In this document: one piece after another, positions 1 through 6,818 of the stretch
Numbering within the stretch: position 1 is the first letter of the stretch
Layout: every line of letters starts with the position of its first letter
Assembly (NCBI GenBank): GCA_913063005.1
Contig: CAJXZI010000057.1
Coordinates: 1 to 9,835 of the forward strand
DNA length: 9,835 nucleotides
From: an uncultured Halieaceae bacterium
GTDB lineage: Bacteria; Pseudomonadota; Gammaproteobacteria; Pseudomonadales; Halieaceae
Direction of reading: 5' to 3'
The notes under the pieces: model-generated
The model's input: only the letters and a program-made list of their open reading frames with translations
Database searches by the model: none
Told to the model about the DNA's origin: nothing
Position numbers and translations under genes: made by a program

Positions 1-1
1 G

Positions 2-826
2 CCACTGGTCACCACCATTCATCACCCTATCACAAGAGATTACCGGGTTGCGTTGGCAGCTGAACCAAGGTGGTACATGCGGCTGTTAATCCATCGATGG
101 CACAGCTTTTTGTGGATGCAAAAGCGAGTAGCACCTAAGTTGAAGTCAGTGGTTACTGTTTCTAGTGCCTCCGCCACAGATATCGCAACCGACTTTGGTG
201 TTGCGCCCGAGTCTATTTCGGTGATGCATTTGGGGGTTGATACTGAGATGTTTCGCCCACTTCCAACCATTACCCGAGAGCCTTACCGGCTTATGACTAC
301 GGCGTCTGCGGACGCGCCGCTAAAAGGACTTTCGCATCTTTTAAGGGCGATTGCTGTGTTAAGACCGGCGTATCCCCAAATTAGGCTGACACTCGTTGGT
401 CGGCCGAAACCCGACGGTGAGACCCAGAGGCTGATCAACTCACTTGGGCTTGCTGATTGTATCGACTGCTGCAAAGGCATTAGCCATGACGAGATGGTAG
501 AGAAGTACGCCCGAGCAACGGTCGCGGTTGTACCGTCAATGTACGAGGGTTTCGGACTCCCGGCGGTAGAGGCAATGGCCTGTGGAGTGCCGCTGGTTTC
601 GACCAGCGGAGGAGCGTTGGCGGAAGTGGTAGCAGATGCCGCGCTTGTTGTCGCGCCAGGTGATGGCGACGCACTGGCTCAGCAGATTAAAAGACTATTT
701 GACGACGCGTCGCTCAGAGATGAGTATGCCTCTCGGGGGCTTAAGCGAGTTGAACAGCATTTTTGTTGGGAGCGTTGCGCTGAGCGCATGGAAGCGTATT
801 ACCGAGAGCGCATTGGCCAATGCTGA
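2..826 (+). CDS. GT4-family glycosyltransferase, 5'-truncated by window edge
   Basis: Transfers a sugar from an activated donor to an unknown acceptor in the cytoplasm or at the inner membrane face; GT-B fold, family GT4. The frame is open from base 2 with no need for a start. The first visible residues (PLVTTIHHPI) look like the N-domain strand-loop of GT4 enzymes, so about 100 or more N-terminal residues lie upstream; 274 are visible. The C-terminal Rossmann domain is complete: a phosphate-binding stretch ADAPLKGLSHLL (about bases 308-343), VGRPKPDG, then the donor-site signature EGFGLPAVE with the E-x7-E pair at bases 545-547 and 569-571, followed by ACGVPLVSTSGGALAEVV. A TTG at 53 is only an internal codon. 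The stop overlaps the next gene by 7 bp, pointing to translational coupling. The family call is firm; substrate and pathway are unknown. Proximity to waaA hints at envelope glycoconjugate work (inference). Confidence 0.9.
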   Translation, partial: PLVTTIHHPITRDYRVALAAEPRWYMRLLIHRWHSFLWMQKRVAPKLKSVVTVSSASATDIATDFGVAPESISVMHLGVDTEMFRPLPTITREPYRLMTTASADAPLKGLSHLLRAIAVLRPAYPQIRLTLVGRPKPDGETQRLINSLGLADCIDCCKGISHDEMVEKYARATVAVVPSMYEGFGLPAVEAMACGVPLVSTSGGALAEVVADAALVVAPGDGDALAQQIKRLFDDASLRDEYASRGLKRVEQHFCWERCAERMEAYYRERIGQC

Positions 827-1575
827 CCGTTGATTTTGATTACTTTGATCTGCAACCGGGCCATGTCTGTGTTGATTTGGGGTGTGGCGAGGGCAGACAT
901 TCGTTGACCGCCTACCTGGCGGAGGGTGTTACTGTTCTCGGCTTCGATCTCGCGTTCGCTGACCTTGAAACGGCCAAGTCGCGTATTTCCGATATGGCGC
1001 CTCACAACCCAGAAGGCGACGTAAACTTTGTTCAGGCTAACGGTATGAGCTTACCGCTCGCTGATGATTCTGTTGATCGACTCATCTGCTCTGAGGTCTT
1101 GGAACACATTCCGAACTACATCAGTTTTATCGAAGAGATCGACCGGGTACTCAAGCCAGACGGTAAGTTGTGCATCACGGTGCCCAGGGCGTGGCCTGAG
1201 AAGATTTGCTGGCTCCTCAGTGACGAATACCCCAAAACACCCGGTGGTCACATTCGTATCTTCAACGCCAAGCACCTTCAGCGCGAGGTTGAGCGCTATG
1301 ATTTTCAAGGTACTCGGCGTCACGGCGCGCATGCACTGCATGCACCTTACTGGTGGTTGAAGTGTCTATTTTGGAACGCTGAAAAAGAGCCTTGGTTGCT
1401 GAAGCTCTATCATCAGTTTTTGGTGTGGGACTTAATGAAGCGACCGTTACTCACCCGTGCACTCGATGCGGTTATGAACCCTTGGATGGGAAAGAGCGTA
1501 GCGCTTTATTTTGAAAGATCAGATTTTGATAGGCCGGGCTCTCATGGGTCGAACCCGCAGGCTGCGAGGCAGTAA
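820..1575 (+). CDS. Class I SAM-dependent methyltransferase (Methyltransf_11/UbiE-like)
   Basis: Predicted to move a methyl group from S-adenosylmethionine to a small molecule or glycolipid. The 251 residues contain motif I VDLGCGEGRH (residues 18-27), the acidic ribose-binding residue in VLGFDLA (about D43), NGMSLPLADDSVD (about 74-86), motif IV/post-I ICSEVLEHI (about 89-97) and the hydrophobic strand DGKLCITVPR (about 114-123). The C-terminal third is rich in Trp, Tyr and Leu (APYWWLKCLFW, about 175-185), which could form a hydrophobic acceptor lid or contact membrane lipids (inference). The ATG lies inside the end of the glycosyltransferase gene (7-bp overlap) and the stop is 6 bp before the toroid gene, so the three are probably co-translated. 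The methyltransferase family is clear; the acceptor is not, and resemblance to UbiE is to the fold only. Confidence 0.88.
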   Translation: MLTVDFDYFDLQPGHVCVDLGCGEGRHSLTAYLAEGVTVLGFDLAFADLETAKSRISDMAPHNPEGDVNFVQANGMSLPLADDSVDRLICSEVLEHIPNYISFIEEIDRVLKPDGKLCITVPRAWPEKICWLLSDEYPKTPGGHIRIFNAKHLQREVERYDFQGTRRHGAHALHAPYWWLKCLFWNAEKEPWLLKLYHQFLVWDLMKRPLLTRALDAVMNPWMGKSVALYFERSDFDRPGSHGSNPQAARQ

Positions 1576-1581
1576 AGGGCG

Positions 1582-2652
1582 ATGTCTTTGACTACTCAAA
1601 AACGCTATCTCTATCCCGAAGAGGATTTAAAGCCCACGGTTGATTATCTGCTGGCTTCGCAGCGCGATAATGGCGAGATCCCCTGGTTCGAGGGTGGGCA
1701 TACGGACCCTTGGAATCACACTGAGGCCGCCATGGGTCTCAGCATTGCGGGAGAATACACCGCAGCTGAACGTGCATACGACTGGTTGGTTGAGGAGCAG
1801 CTCGAGGACGGCAGTTGGTGGGCCTCTTACGTCAATGGTGAACCCTCGAACATCACTCGTCGCGAGACTAACTACGTTGCCTATATTGCCACGGGTGTCT
1901 GGCACCATTTTTTGATAACGGGTAATCGAGCGTTCTTGGATCGTTTATTCCCCGCGGTAGATGCAGCAATCGAATTTGTTATCTCGATGCAATCTGAGCA
2001 CGGAGATGTGGCCTGGGCCTGCGATACGCTCGGCGAACCCATGGACGATGCGCTCGTTACCGGCAGCAGTTCTGTTTACAAATCGCTGGAGTGCGCGTTG
2101 CATATTGCGCGCGCGGTTGGTGTCCTTAGGCCTAAGTGGCGGACCGCTCGCCAGAAACTGGGGACTGCGTTGCGACACCGCCCCGAACGTTTTGATCGCA
2201 ACTGGGAGAGCAAGTCGCGATATGCGATGGACTGGTTTTATCCGGTCTTGGCAGGCGTCTTTCAGGACGAGCAAGGCTTGGAGCGCATCAATGCGCGCTG
2301 GGGTGAGTTTGTAGAAGACGGTTTGGGTTGCCGCTGTGAAAATCATCAGCCTTGGGTGACAGTAGCTGAGTCCTGCGAGCTCACCATGGCGCTTTTGTCC
2401 GTAGGTGAGACTGCGCGCGCACAAACTCTTTTTGATGCGCTTTGGCAGTGGCGCGACGACGCCGGCGTGTTCTGGACGGGCTACCAGTTTGCCGAGGAAA
2501 TTTTATGGCCGCTTGAGCAGCCAACGTGGACCTCTGGTGCTGTTTTGTTGGCGGCGGATGCCTTAAGTCAGCGCACTGCGGCGTGGCATCTTTTCACTCA
2601 GGTAGACGAGTCGAAGTCGAGTAATACCCAACAGCGAAAGCTCGCGCCTTAG
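1582..2652 (+). CDS. Alpha/alpha-toroid protein with QW-like repeats (prenyltransferase/squalene-cyclase-like fold)
   Basis: A soluble 356-residue protein of unknown reaction. It shows repeated helical hairpins with a Q-x(3)-G-x-W-type turn as in squalene/hopene cyclases and protein prenyltransferase beta subunits: LLASQRDNGEIPW (23-35), LVEEQLEDGSWW (69-80), VISMQSEHGDVAW (133-145) and a looser WQWRDDAGVFW (288-298). Between them recur segments of the type HTEAAMGLSIAGEY (46-59) and AESCELTMALLSVGE (262-276). It is about half the length of a triterpene cyclase and has no DxDD catalytic motif, so it is unlikely to cyclise squalene; databases often name such proteins simply prenyltransferase. 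A six-hairpin glycosidase-like role is an alternative. No signal peptide or membrane helix is seen. An AAAGGG sequence lies just before the ATG, 6 bp after the methyltransferase stop, so it belongs to the same operon. Confidence 0.75.
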   Translation: MSLTTQKRYLYPEEDLKPTVDYLLASQRDNGEIPWFEGGHTDPWNHTEAAMGLSIAGEYTAAERAYDWLVEEQLEDGSWWASYVNGEPSNITRRETNYVAYIATGVWHHFLITGNRAFLDRLFPAVDAAIEFVISMQSEHGDVAWACDTLGEPMDDALVTGSSSVYKSLECALHIARAVGVLRPKWRTARQKLGTALRHRPERFDRNWESKSRYAMDWFYPVLAGVFQDEQGLERINARWGEFVEDGLGCRCENHQPWVTVAESCELTMALLSVGETARAQTLFDALWQWRDDAGVFWTGYQFAEEILWPLEQPTWTSGAVLLAADALSQRTAAWHLFTQVDESKSSNTQQRKLAP

Positions 2653-2659
2653 CGCGTTT
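2643..2659 (+). terminator. Small GC hairpin over the stop of the toroid gene
   Basis: CGCGC (2643-2647) pairs with GCGCG (2652-2656) around a CTTA loop and is followed by only three T. The gap to the convergent methyltransferase stop is 23 bp, a natural place for a terminator. The stem is short and the T-tract weak, so this is a candidate only. Confidence 0.3.
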
Positions 2660-2675
2660 ACCCCTGCGATCCAGC

Positions 2676-3281
2676 CTACAGTCTGCGCAGTGCGCGGATG
2701 CTTTCGCAGCTCCCCACGGGCTCAAACAGACCAGATTGTTTTGCCAGCTGCCAAATGGCGTGGGGCGCTTGCCCGCCCTCGGCAACGTTTCGAAAGACGT
2801 CGTGAATAACCAATAATCCGCCCTTAACGACGTGCTGTGACCAATTCCGGTAATCGGCGAGTGCCGCGTCAAGGCTGTGACCGCCGTCTATGAACACCAG
2901 ACCTAAGGACGTGGTCCAGTGTCGGGCTACCAAGGTGGCCGGGGCAACGATGGGGATGACGACATCTTCCGCATCATTAGCCAGAAGGTTGCGCCGAAAT
3001 TCCGGGAGCGAGTCGAATCGCCCCGCATCATCTACCAGTGCTTCATCGTGGAAAAATTCGCCAACCTGATGCTCCTCACTTCCTCGGTGATGATCGACTG
3101 CGAAAACAACCGTATTCGACTCACGCGCTACCTCTGCCAGCCAAAGCGTCGACAGCCCACAGTAGCTACCTATCTCCAGAAGCGGACCCAAAGAGGCGCT
3201 TTCACGCGCCCAATTAGCCAGCTGTTCACCCTCATTTTCGGGAAGGAAGCCCTTAACGTCGGCAAACCGTGTCGGTGTCAT
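2676..3281 (-). CDS. Class I SAM-dependent methyltransferase (Methyltransf_24-like)
   Basis: A 201-residue SAM-binding enzyme of unknown acceptor. Motif I is LLEIGSYCGLS (34-44), an acidic residue follows in FAVDHH (60-65), then GLVFIDGGHS (127-136), a metal/substrate-loop pattern typical of the Methyltransf_24 and O-methyltransferase-like group, and GGLLVIHDVF (154-163). The E-I-G-x-x-x-G-x-S form of motif I differs clearly from the methyltransferase at 820-1575, so the two are not recent duplicates. Start choice: the frame extends upstream to an ATG at 3353, but that would leave 11 bp to divergent waaA and puts AGG directly against the ATG. The ATG at 3281 has GGAG six bases upstream, and the protein then starts just before the conserved domain. 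An ATG at 3293 is a further alternative. It stands alone on this strand, convergent with the toroid gene; a link to surface polysaccharide or lipid is inference from position. Confidence 0.82.
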   Translation of the reverse strand: MTPTRFADVKGFLPENEGEQLANWARESASLGPLLEIGSYCGLSTLWLAEVARESNTVVFAVDHHRGSEEHQVGEFFHDEALVDDAGRFDSLPEFRRNLLANDAEDVVIPIVAPATLVARHWTTSLGLVFIDGGHSLDAALADYRNWSQHVVKGGLLVIHDVFRNVAEGGQAPHAIWQLAKQSGLFEPVGSCESIRALRRL

Positions 3282-3287
3282 GTTAGG

Positions 3288-3291
3288 CTCC
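3288..3291 (-). promoter_or_regulatory. Shine-Dalgarno site fixing the methyltransferase start at 3281
   Basis: On the minus strand GGAG is followed by six bases (CCTAAC) and the ATG ending the codon at 3279-3281. This spacing is close to ideal and favours the 201-residue protein over the 225-residue upstream start. Confidence 0.55.
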
Positions 3292-3364
3292 ATAAAAAGC
3301 GTCAGTATATGGCGTAACGGCTGAATCCTAGAACCATCATCACGTTTAATCATCCTTTATCACT

Positions 3365-4639
3365 ATGGCGCGTTTTCTCTACAGTTTGCTGGTCTCGTTG
3401 CTATCGCCGCTCTTTGTGCTGCGATTGCTCGTTAAAAGCATGAGTGAGCCCGGCTACCGTCGTCTGTGGTGGCGTCGGTTTGCGCTTGGCATGCCTAGGC
3501 GTGTCCGGTCTGGTGACGGTTTGATTTGGGTTCACGCTGTGTCGGTGGGCGAATTATTAGCGGTTGCGCCTTTAGTCGAACGCATGCTGCAAGAGTGGCC
3601 CGACAAGGCGGTCCTGATCACCAATACAACACCGACGGGCTCAGAGCAGACGCAGAAGCTTTTCGGTGACCGTGTGGAACACACGTGGTTCCCGTTTGAT
3701 ATACCGCTCGTTACCGGTGCTTTTTTGCGTCACTGGTCACCCCAGCTCGTTGTCATGGTGGAGACCGAGATCTGGCCCAACGTTATGGCTTCAGCCCGCG
3801 AACAAGGTATTCCCGTTGCGCTAGTGAACGCCCGACTGTCGGCGCGCTCTGCTCGGGGCTATGCGCGCTTTGGTGAGTTCACCCGGGAGACTTTGAGAGG
3901 TTTCAGCCTGATCGCTGCGCAATCAAAGTCAGACGACAGGCGCTTGCGCCGCATAGGTGCTGATCCCGATGCGATGCAGGTGGTGGGCAGTATAAAGTTT
4001 GATATTGATCTGGCCGCCCGGCGAGGCCAGCTTGATGTTATTCGGAAAGAGCTGGGCAGTGATATTAAATCGCGACCTTTGTGGGCTGCGGCGAGCACCC
4101 ATCCCGGTGAAGAGCAGCTTGTTATCCACGCCTTTCAGGCATTGAGGCAACGCGGGATATTGACTCGGCTATTGCTTGCACCGAGGCACCCAAATCGAAC
4201 TAGCGATATTATTAAGTTGCTCGATAAAGCGGGCCTTAGCTATCAACGTCGTAGCGAGAAAGCGCCGGTGAATAGCGATACCGATGTCTTAATAATCGAT
4301 ACATTGGGCGAATTAAGTGCGTTCTTGGGTTTGGCTGATGCAGCGTTTATTGGGGGTAGTTTAGTACCTCGAGGTGGCCACAACCCCATCGAAGCCGCGG
4401 CGTGGGGCTGCGCCGTAATCACGGGTCCCCATGTGATTAATTTTGCGACCATTGTCAGAGATATGGAGCGCGGTGGTGCCATCCGTGTCGTTATGGATCA
4501 ACAAGAACTCGCGGATCGATTGGCGAGTGTTTGGGAAAGTGAAGAGCAGGACAGTGACGCGACGCGTGCTCAAACGTTTATCGAGACGCGCCGTGGTGCA
4601 ACACGGCGTCAGCTCGATTTACTAAAAGCGCTCCTCTAG
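3365..4639 (+). CDS. waaA: 3-deoxy-D-manno-octulosonic acid (Kdo) transferase
   Basis: Transfers Kdo from CMP-Kdo to lipid IVA, the first inner-core step of lipopolysaccharide, at the cytoplasmic face of the inner membrane (family GT30). The 424 residues match the usual length. An N-terminal hydrophobic anchor (about 3-24) is followed by WVHAVSVGE (55-63), whose Glu63 corresponds to the family's catalytic base, then FPFDIP (109-114), VETEIWPN (132-139), NARLS (155-159), GSIKFD (208-213), ASTHPGEE (233-240), APRHP (272-276) and GGSLVPRGGHNPIEAAAWG (330-348). Whether it adds one, two or more Kdo units cannot be read from sequence. No strong Shine-Dalgarno precedes the ATG, but this start is needed for the membrane anchor. 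It is divergent from the methyltransferase and convergent with tolC. The 83 bp upstream would have to hold promoters in both directions. Confidence 0.96.
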   Translation: MARFLYSLLVSLLSPLFVLRLLVKSMSEPGYRRLWWRRFALGMPRRVRSGDGLIWVHAVSVGELLAVAPLVERMLQEWPDKAVLITNTTPTGSEQTQKLFGDRVEHTWFPFDIPLVTGAFLRHWSPQLVVMVETEIWPNVMASAREQGIPVALVNARLSARSARGYARFGEFTRETLRGFSLIAAQSKSDDRRLRRIGADPDAMQVVGSIKFDIDLAARRGQLDVIRKELGSDIKSRPLWAAASTHPGEEQLVIHAFQALRQRGILTRLLLAPRHPNRTSDIIKLLDKAGLSYQRRSEKAPVNSDTDVLIIDTLGELSAFLGLADAAFIGGSLVPRGGHNPIEAAAWGCAVITGPHVINFATIVRDMERGGAIRVVMDQQELADRLASVWESEEQDSDATRAQTFIETRRGATRRQLDLLKALL

Positions 4640-4661
4640 AGCACGCTCACCCTGAGGAGCG
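4629..4661. terminator. Inverted repeat at the waaA 3' end, between convergent waaA and tolC
   Basis: CGCTCCTC (4629-4636) and GAGGAGCG (4654-4661) form a perfect 8-bp stem with a 17-base loop, which itself can fold a 3-bp GAG/CTC inner stem. The left arm lies inside the last codons of waaA. On the + strand no T-run follows; on the - strand the stem is followed by CTTTTAG, so it fits better as a terminator for tolC, about 80 bp past that stop. A role as an RNA-stabilising hairpin for waaA is equally possible. Confidence 0.4.
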
Positions 4662-4741
4662 ACTTAGGATACGGCGCAAGACCTGGTTTAGATGCGACAA
4701 GATCAGCGTCTAGTACGTACCTGAAGTCAAGCAGTGGTGAA

Positions 4742-6166
4742 TTAACTTTCTTCAGAGGCCGACGCTGCTTCGGGCTCTACCAAAAAGGCTTCAAGCGCTG
4801 CGATATCCTCAGGCGACAAGGTGCCTGCGTTTTCTTTTAGGCGCATGCTGTTTAGTACGTAGTCATAACGGCTGTTTGCGTAATCGCGTTGTGCTGCGAA
4901 AACGGCATTTTGAGCATTCAGTACATCAACGATATTGCGCGTCCCGACCTCATAGCCTGCCACTGTTGCATCGAGCGCACTTTGCGTTGATTTGATGGCT
5001 TGCTTACGCGCTTTCACTCGAGCGACATCAGAGGTGACTGTCATGTGGAGCGAACGCGATGCAGTGATCGTATTGCGCGTGAGATTGATTCGATTCTCCC
5101 GAGCCGCGTTGAACTGCTCGGCCGCGCGTCGTCGGTTCGCGCTGATAGCGCCACCCGCGTATAGGGGCATATCGAGACGAATCTGGAACGACTCGTCCTC
5201 ACCCTCTGAGTTGGGCGGTAAGTTAAAGGCGTTGGGTGGTGTTACGGTACCTGTGGTGTCGCTTTCGGAATAGCTGACCTGCGCACTGACTCGCGGTGCA
5301 TGACCCATCTGTCGTGACTTTGCGTTCTGCCGTGCCGATTCTTCCGCGAAACGTACAGCCGCCAATTCAAAGTTATTCTCGAGTGCAAAATCTACCCATG
5401 CGGAGCGATCGTTTGGCATGGGCATTTCGGGCGTAAATTCATCACTCAATAACTGGAGTTGTCCGTGCTGTTGGCCTGTGAGTACCGATAGGCGCTCGAG
5501 CGCTACGGCAACATTGTTCTCTTCAACGATGCGTGTCACGCCTGCTAAGTCGTGGCGCGCTTCAGCTTCGTACACGTCAGTTATGGCAATGAGGCCGACG
5601 TTGAATCGCTGGCGAGTTTGCTCGAGCTGTCGGGCCAGCGCGCGCTCCTGCGCCTTTGCTGCGCGCAAATTGTCTTGCGCTCGCAAGACGCCAAAGTAGG
5701 CTTCTGAAACGCGAACGATAAGATTTTGTTGAGCTGCCGCAAGCGTTGCTTCCGCCTGTTTACTGCGTTCGCTGCCTGCCTTCCAATCGAACCATGCTGA
5801 AAGGTCGAAAAGTGTTTGTGAAAGGCTGATGTCATAACGCGTGGTGTAAGTTCGAGATCCTGTTGTCTGATCGGCAATCACGACGTTGCCGTTATCAAAA
5901 TCGACAATGCTGAGTCGGGTGTTCTCACTGTCACGCATTGAACGCGATACGCCGGTGTTTACCTGTGGTAGCAGAGGCGCCAATGCGAGTGTTTTCAGTT
6001 CAAGGTCTGCACGGTACTGGGCCGTATCGGCTCTGAGCTGGGCGTCGTTATCCAGTGCAATCTCATAGATATCGAGAAGACTCTCGCTCAATGCGACGGG
6101 AGCTATTAATAACGTGGTGCCGACAATTGCGGCTGCGGCGGCTCGTCTTACAAGATGAGAAACCAT
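4742..6166 (-). CDS. tolC: TolC-family outer-membrane channel protein
   Basis: Trimeric outer-membrane beta-barrel with a periplasmic helical tunnel, the exit duct for RND/MFS efflux and type I secretion. The 474 residues begin with a Sec signal peptide (MVSHLVRR, a hydrophobic core at about 9-24, likely cleavage after ALS at residue 27). The mature start ESLLDIYEIAL resembles E. coli TolC. The two tandem OEP repeats are seen: PLLPQVNTGVS (64-74), SLSQTLFDLSAW (114-125) and QRFNVGLIAITDVYEAEA (187-203) in the first; HAPRVSAQVSYS (289-300), LDMPLYAGG (331-339) and YEVGTRNIVDVLNAQN (405-420) in the second. The C-terminal tail is short and acidic. AAGGA lies about seven bases before the ATG. It is divergent from yqiB, as E. 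coli tolC is from its nudF-yqiB-cpdA-yqiA-parE neighbours, which supports true TolC over a dedicated pump partner. Confidence 0.95.
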   Translation of the reverse strand: MVSHLVRRAAAAAIVGTTLLIAPVALSESLLDIYEIALDNDAQLRADTAQYRADLELKTLALAPLLPQVNTGVSRSMRDSENTRLSIVDFDNGNVVIADQTTGSRTYTTRYDISLSQTLFDLSAWFDWKAGSERSKQAEATLAAAQQNLIVRVSEAYFGVLRAQDNLRAAKAQERALARQLEQTRQRFNVGLIAITDVYEAEARHDLAGVTRIVEENNVAVALERLSVLTGQQHGQLQLLSDEFTPEMPMPNDRSAWVDFALENNFELAAVRFAEESARQNAKSRQMGHAPRVSAQVSYSESDTTGTVTPPNAFNLPPNSEGEDESFQIRLDMPLYAGGAISANRRRAAEQFNAARENRINLTRNTITASRSLHMTVTSDVARVKARKQAIKSTQSALDATVAGYEVGTRNIVDVLNAQNAVFAAQRDYANSRYDYVLNSMRLKENAGTLSPEDIAALEAFLVEPEAASASEES

Positions 6167-6365
6167 TCAAATTTCCTTGACTGTGTCTTAGACCTTAAGA
6201 GGCGCGGAGTTTAACATCGTATACGTTGTGGCGGCGAAAATACGTTCACCTTATGTATGAGCACAATTACCGCCGTTGATCGCTACATTTTGTGAACTAC
6301 TTGCTATCGTTACTGCGAGGTTCAGAGTACAACAAGTCGAGAAGAGATAAGGCAACATCGTTTTG
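6167..6365. promoter_or_regulatory. Divergent tolC / yqiB intergenic region
   Basis: This 199-bp spacer must carry the tolC promoter and the promoter of the yqiB-cpdA-parE run. A weak sigma-70-like pair reads toward tolC: TTGTGC (6266-6261) and TATTTT (6242-6237) with an 18-bp gap, matching 3/6 and 4/6 of consensus. An 8-bp palindrome CGTATACG lies near 6217-6225 and could be an operator, but nothing identifies its protein. I found no convincing promoter toward yqiB and no nudF remnant. Confidence 0.4.
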
Positions 6366-6818
6366 GTGCAAAAGAGTCGAAAGAGACAGCGGTTTCATAT
6401 GGATCTCACTGAGCTACACGCGCTCTGTGAGGCGAACTATGTGCGCCTGCTCCGACTCTTCCCTGATTACCAGCAAGCCAACGAGCGACGCTTTAAATTG
6501 GGTTCGCGTTTGATCGTAATGACAGTGATCGAGCGCGATCGTCACACCACCACCCTGAGCATTGATTACCACGCGACTGATTTGCCTGAGCTGATGCATT
6601 CTAATCTGCATTTACGGATGTACCACGATGTGGCTATGGCTGAGGTGGTGAAACTCCGATCAGGGCGTCGCTTGGAGTCACGGTATGCATACCCTAATGC
6701 CGATATGCATCAGCCCGACGAGAAGCGCCAGCAGAATACGTTTGTGGCCGAGCTATTGAGTCGTTGTTTGTCCGATGCGCATGTCGACACCACGGTCTTC
6801 GAGGCAGGTAATGTCTAG
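6366..6818 (+). CDS. yqiB: DUF1249 family protein (YqiB-like)
   Basis: A small cytoplasmic protein of unknown biochemical role, widespread in gammaproteobacteria beside cpdA. About 150 residues, as in the family. The N-terminal pattern RFHMDLTELHALCEANYVRLLRLFPD matches the DUF1249 hallmark (basic residues, then DL-x-x-L-x-x-x-CEANY-x-x-L-x-x-L-P). The middle has RLIVMTVIERDRHTTTLSIDY and LHLRMYHDVAMAEVV, followed by the family's Y-x-x-P-N-x-x-M-x-x-x-D-E-K-x-x-x-N segment (YAYPNADMHQPDEKRQQN). Start choice: GTG at 6366 keeps the basic leader seen in homologues and has AAGG 13 bases upstream. TTG at 6363 and ATG at 6399 are alternatives; the ATG leaves a shorter N-terminus without a good ribosome site. 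Its stop overlaps the cpdA start by 8 bp, implying coupled translation. Symbol given by homology and synteny. Confidence 0.85.
   Translation: MQKSRKRQRFHMDLTELHALCEANYVRLLRLFPDYQQANERRFKLGSRLIVMTVIERDRHTTTLSIDYHATDLPELMHSNLHLRMYHDVAMAEVVKLRSGRRLESRYAYPNADMHQPDEKRQQNTFVAELLSRCLSDAHVDTTVFEAGNV
6801..6804 (+). promoter_or_regulatory. Shine-Dalgarno site fixing the cpdA start at 6811
   Basis: GAGG sits six bases before the ATG at 6811, inside the last codons of yqiB. It favours 6811 over the in-frame upstream start at 6775 and makes yqiB and cpdA overlap by 8 bp. Confidence 0.65.

Noticed and set aside
1945..2424. 159-codon open frame on the minus strand
   Set aside because: Lies wholly inside the toroid gene, shows no recognisable motif, and looks like a shadow of its codon bias.
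1582..2652. Squalene-hopene cyclase
   Set aside because: Only 356 residues, and no DxDD catalytic motif is present; only the QW-type turns are shared.
2919..3317. 132-codon open frame on the plus strand
   Set aside because: Antisense to the methyltransferase at 2676-3281, whose SAM motifs are clear; no domain seen in this frame.
6167..6365. TPP riboswitch, since thiC neighbours tolC in some gammaproteobacteria
   Set aside because: No THI-box-like sequence seen and no thiC gene follows.
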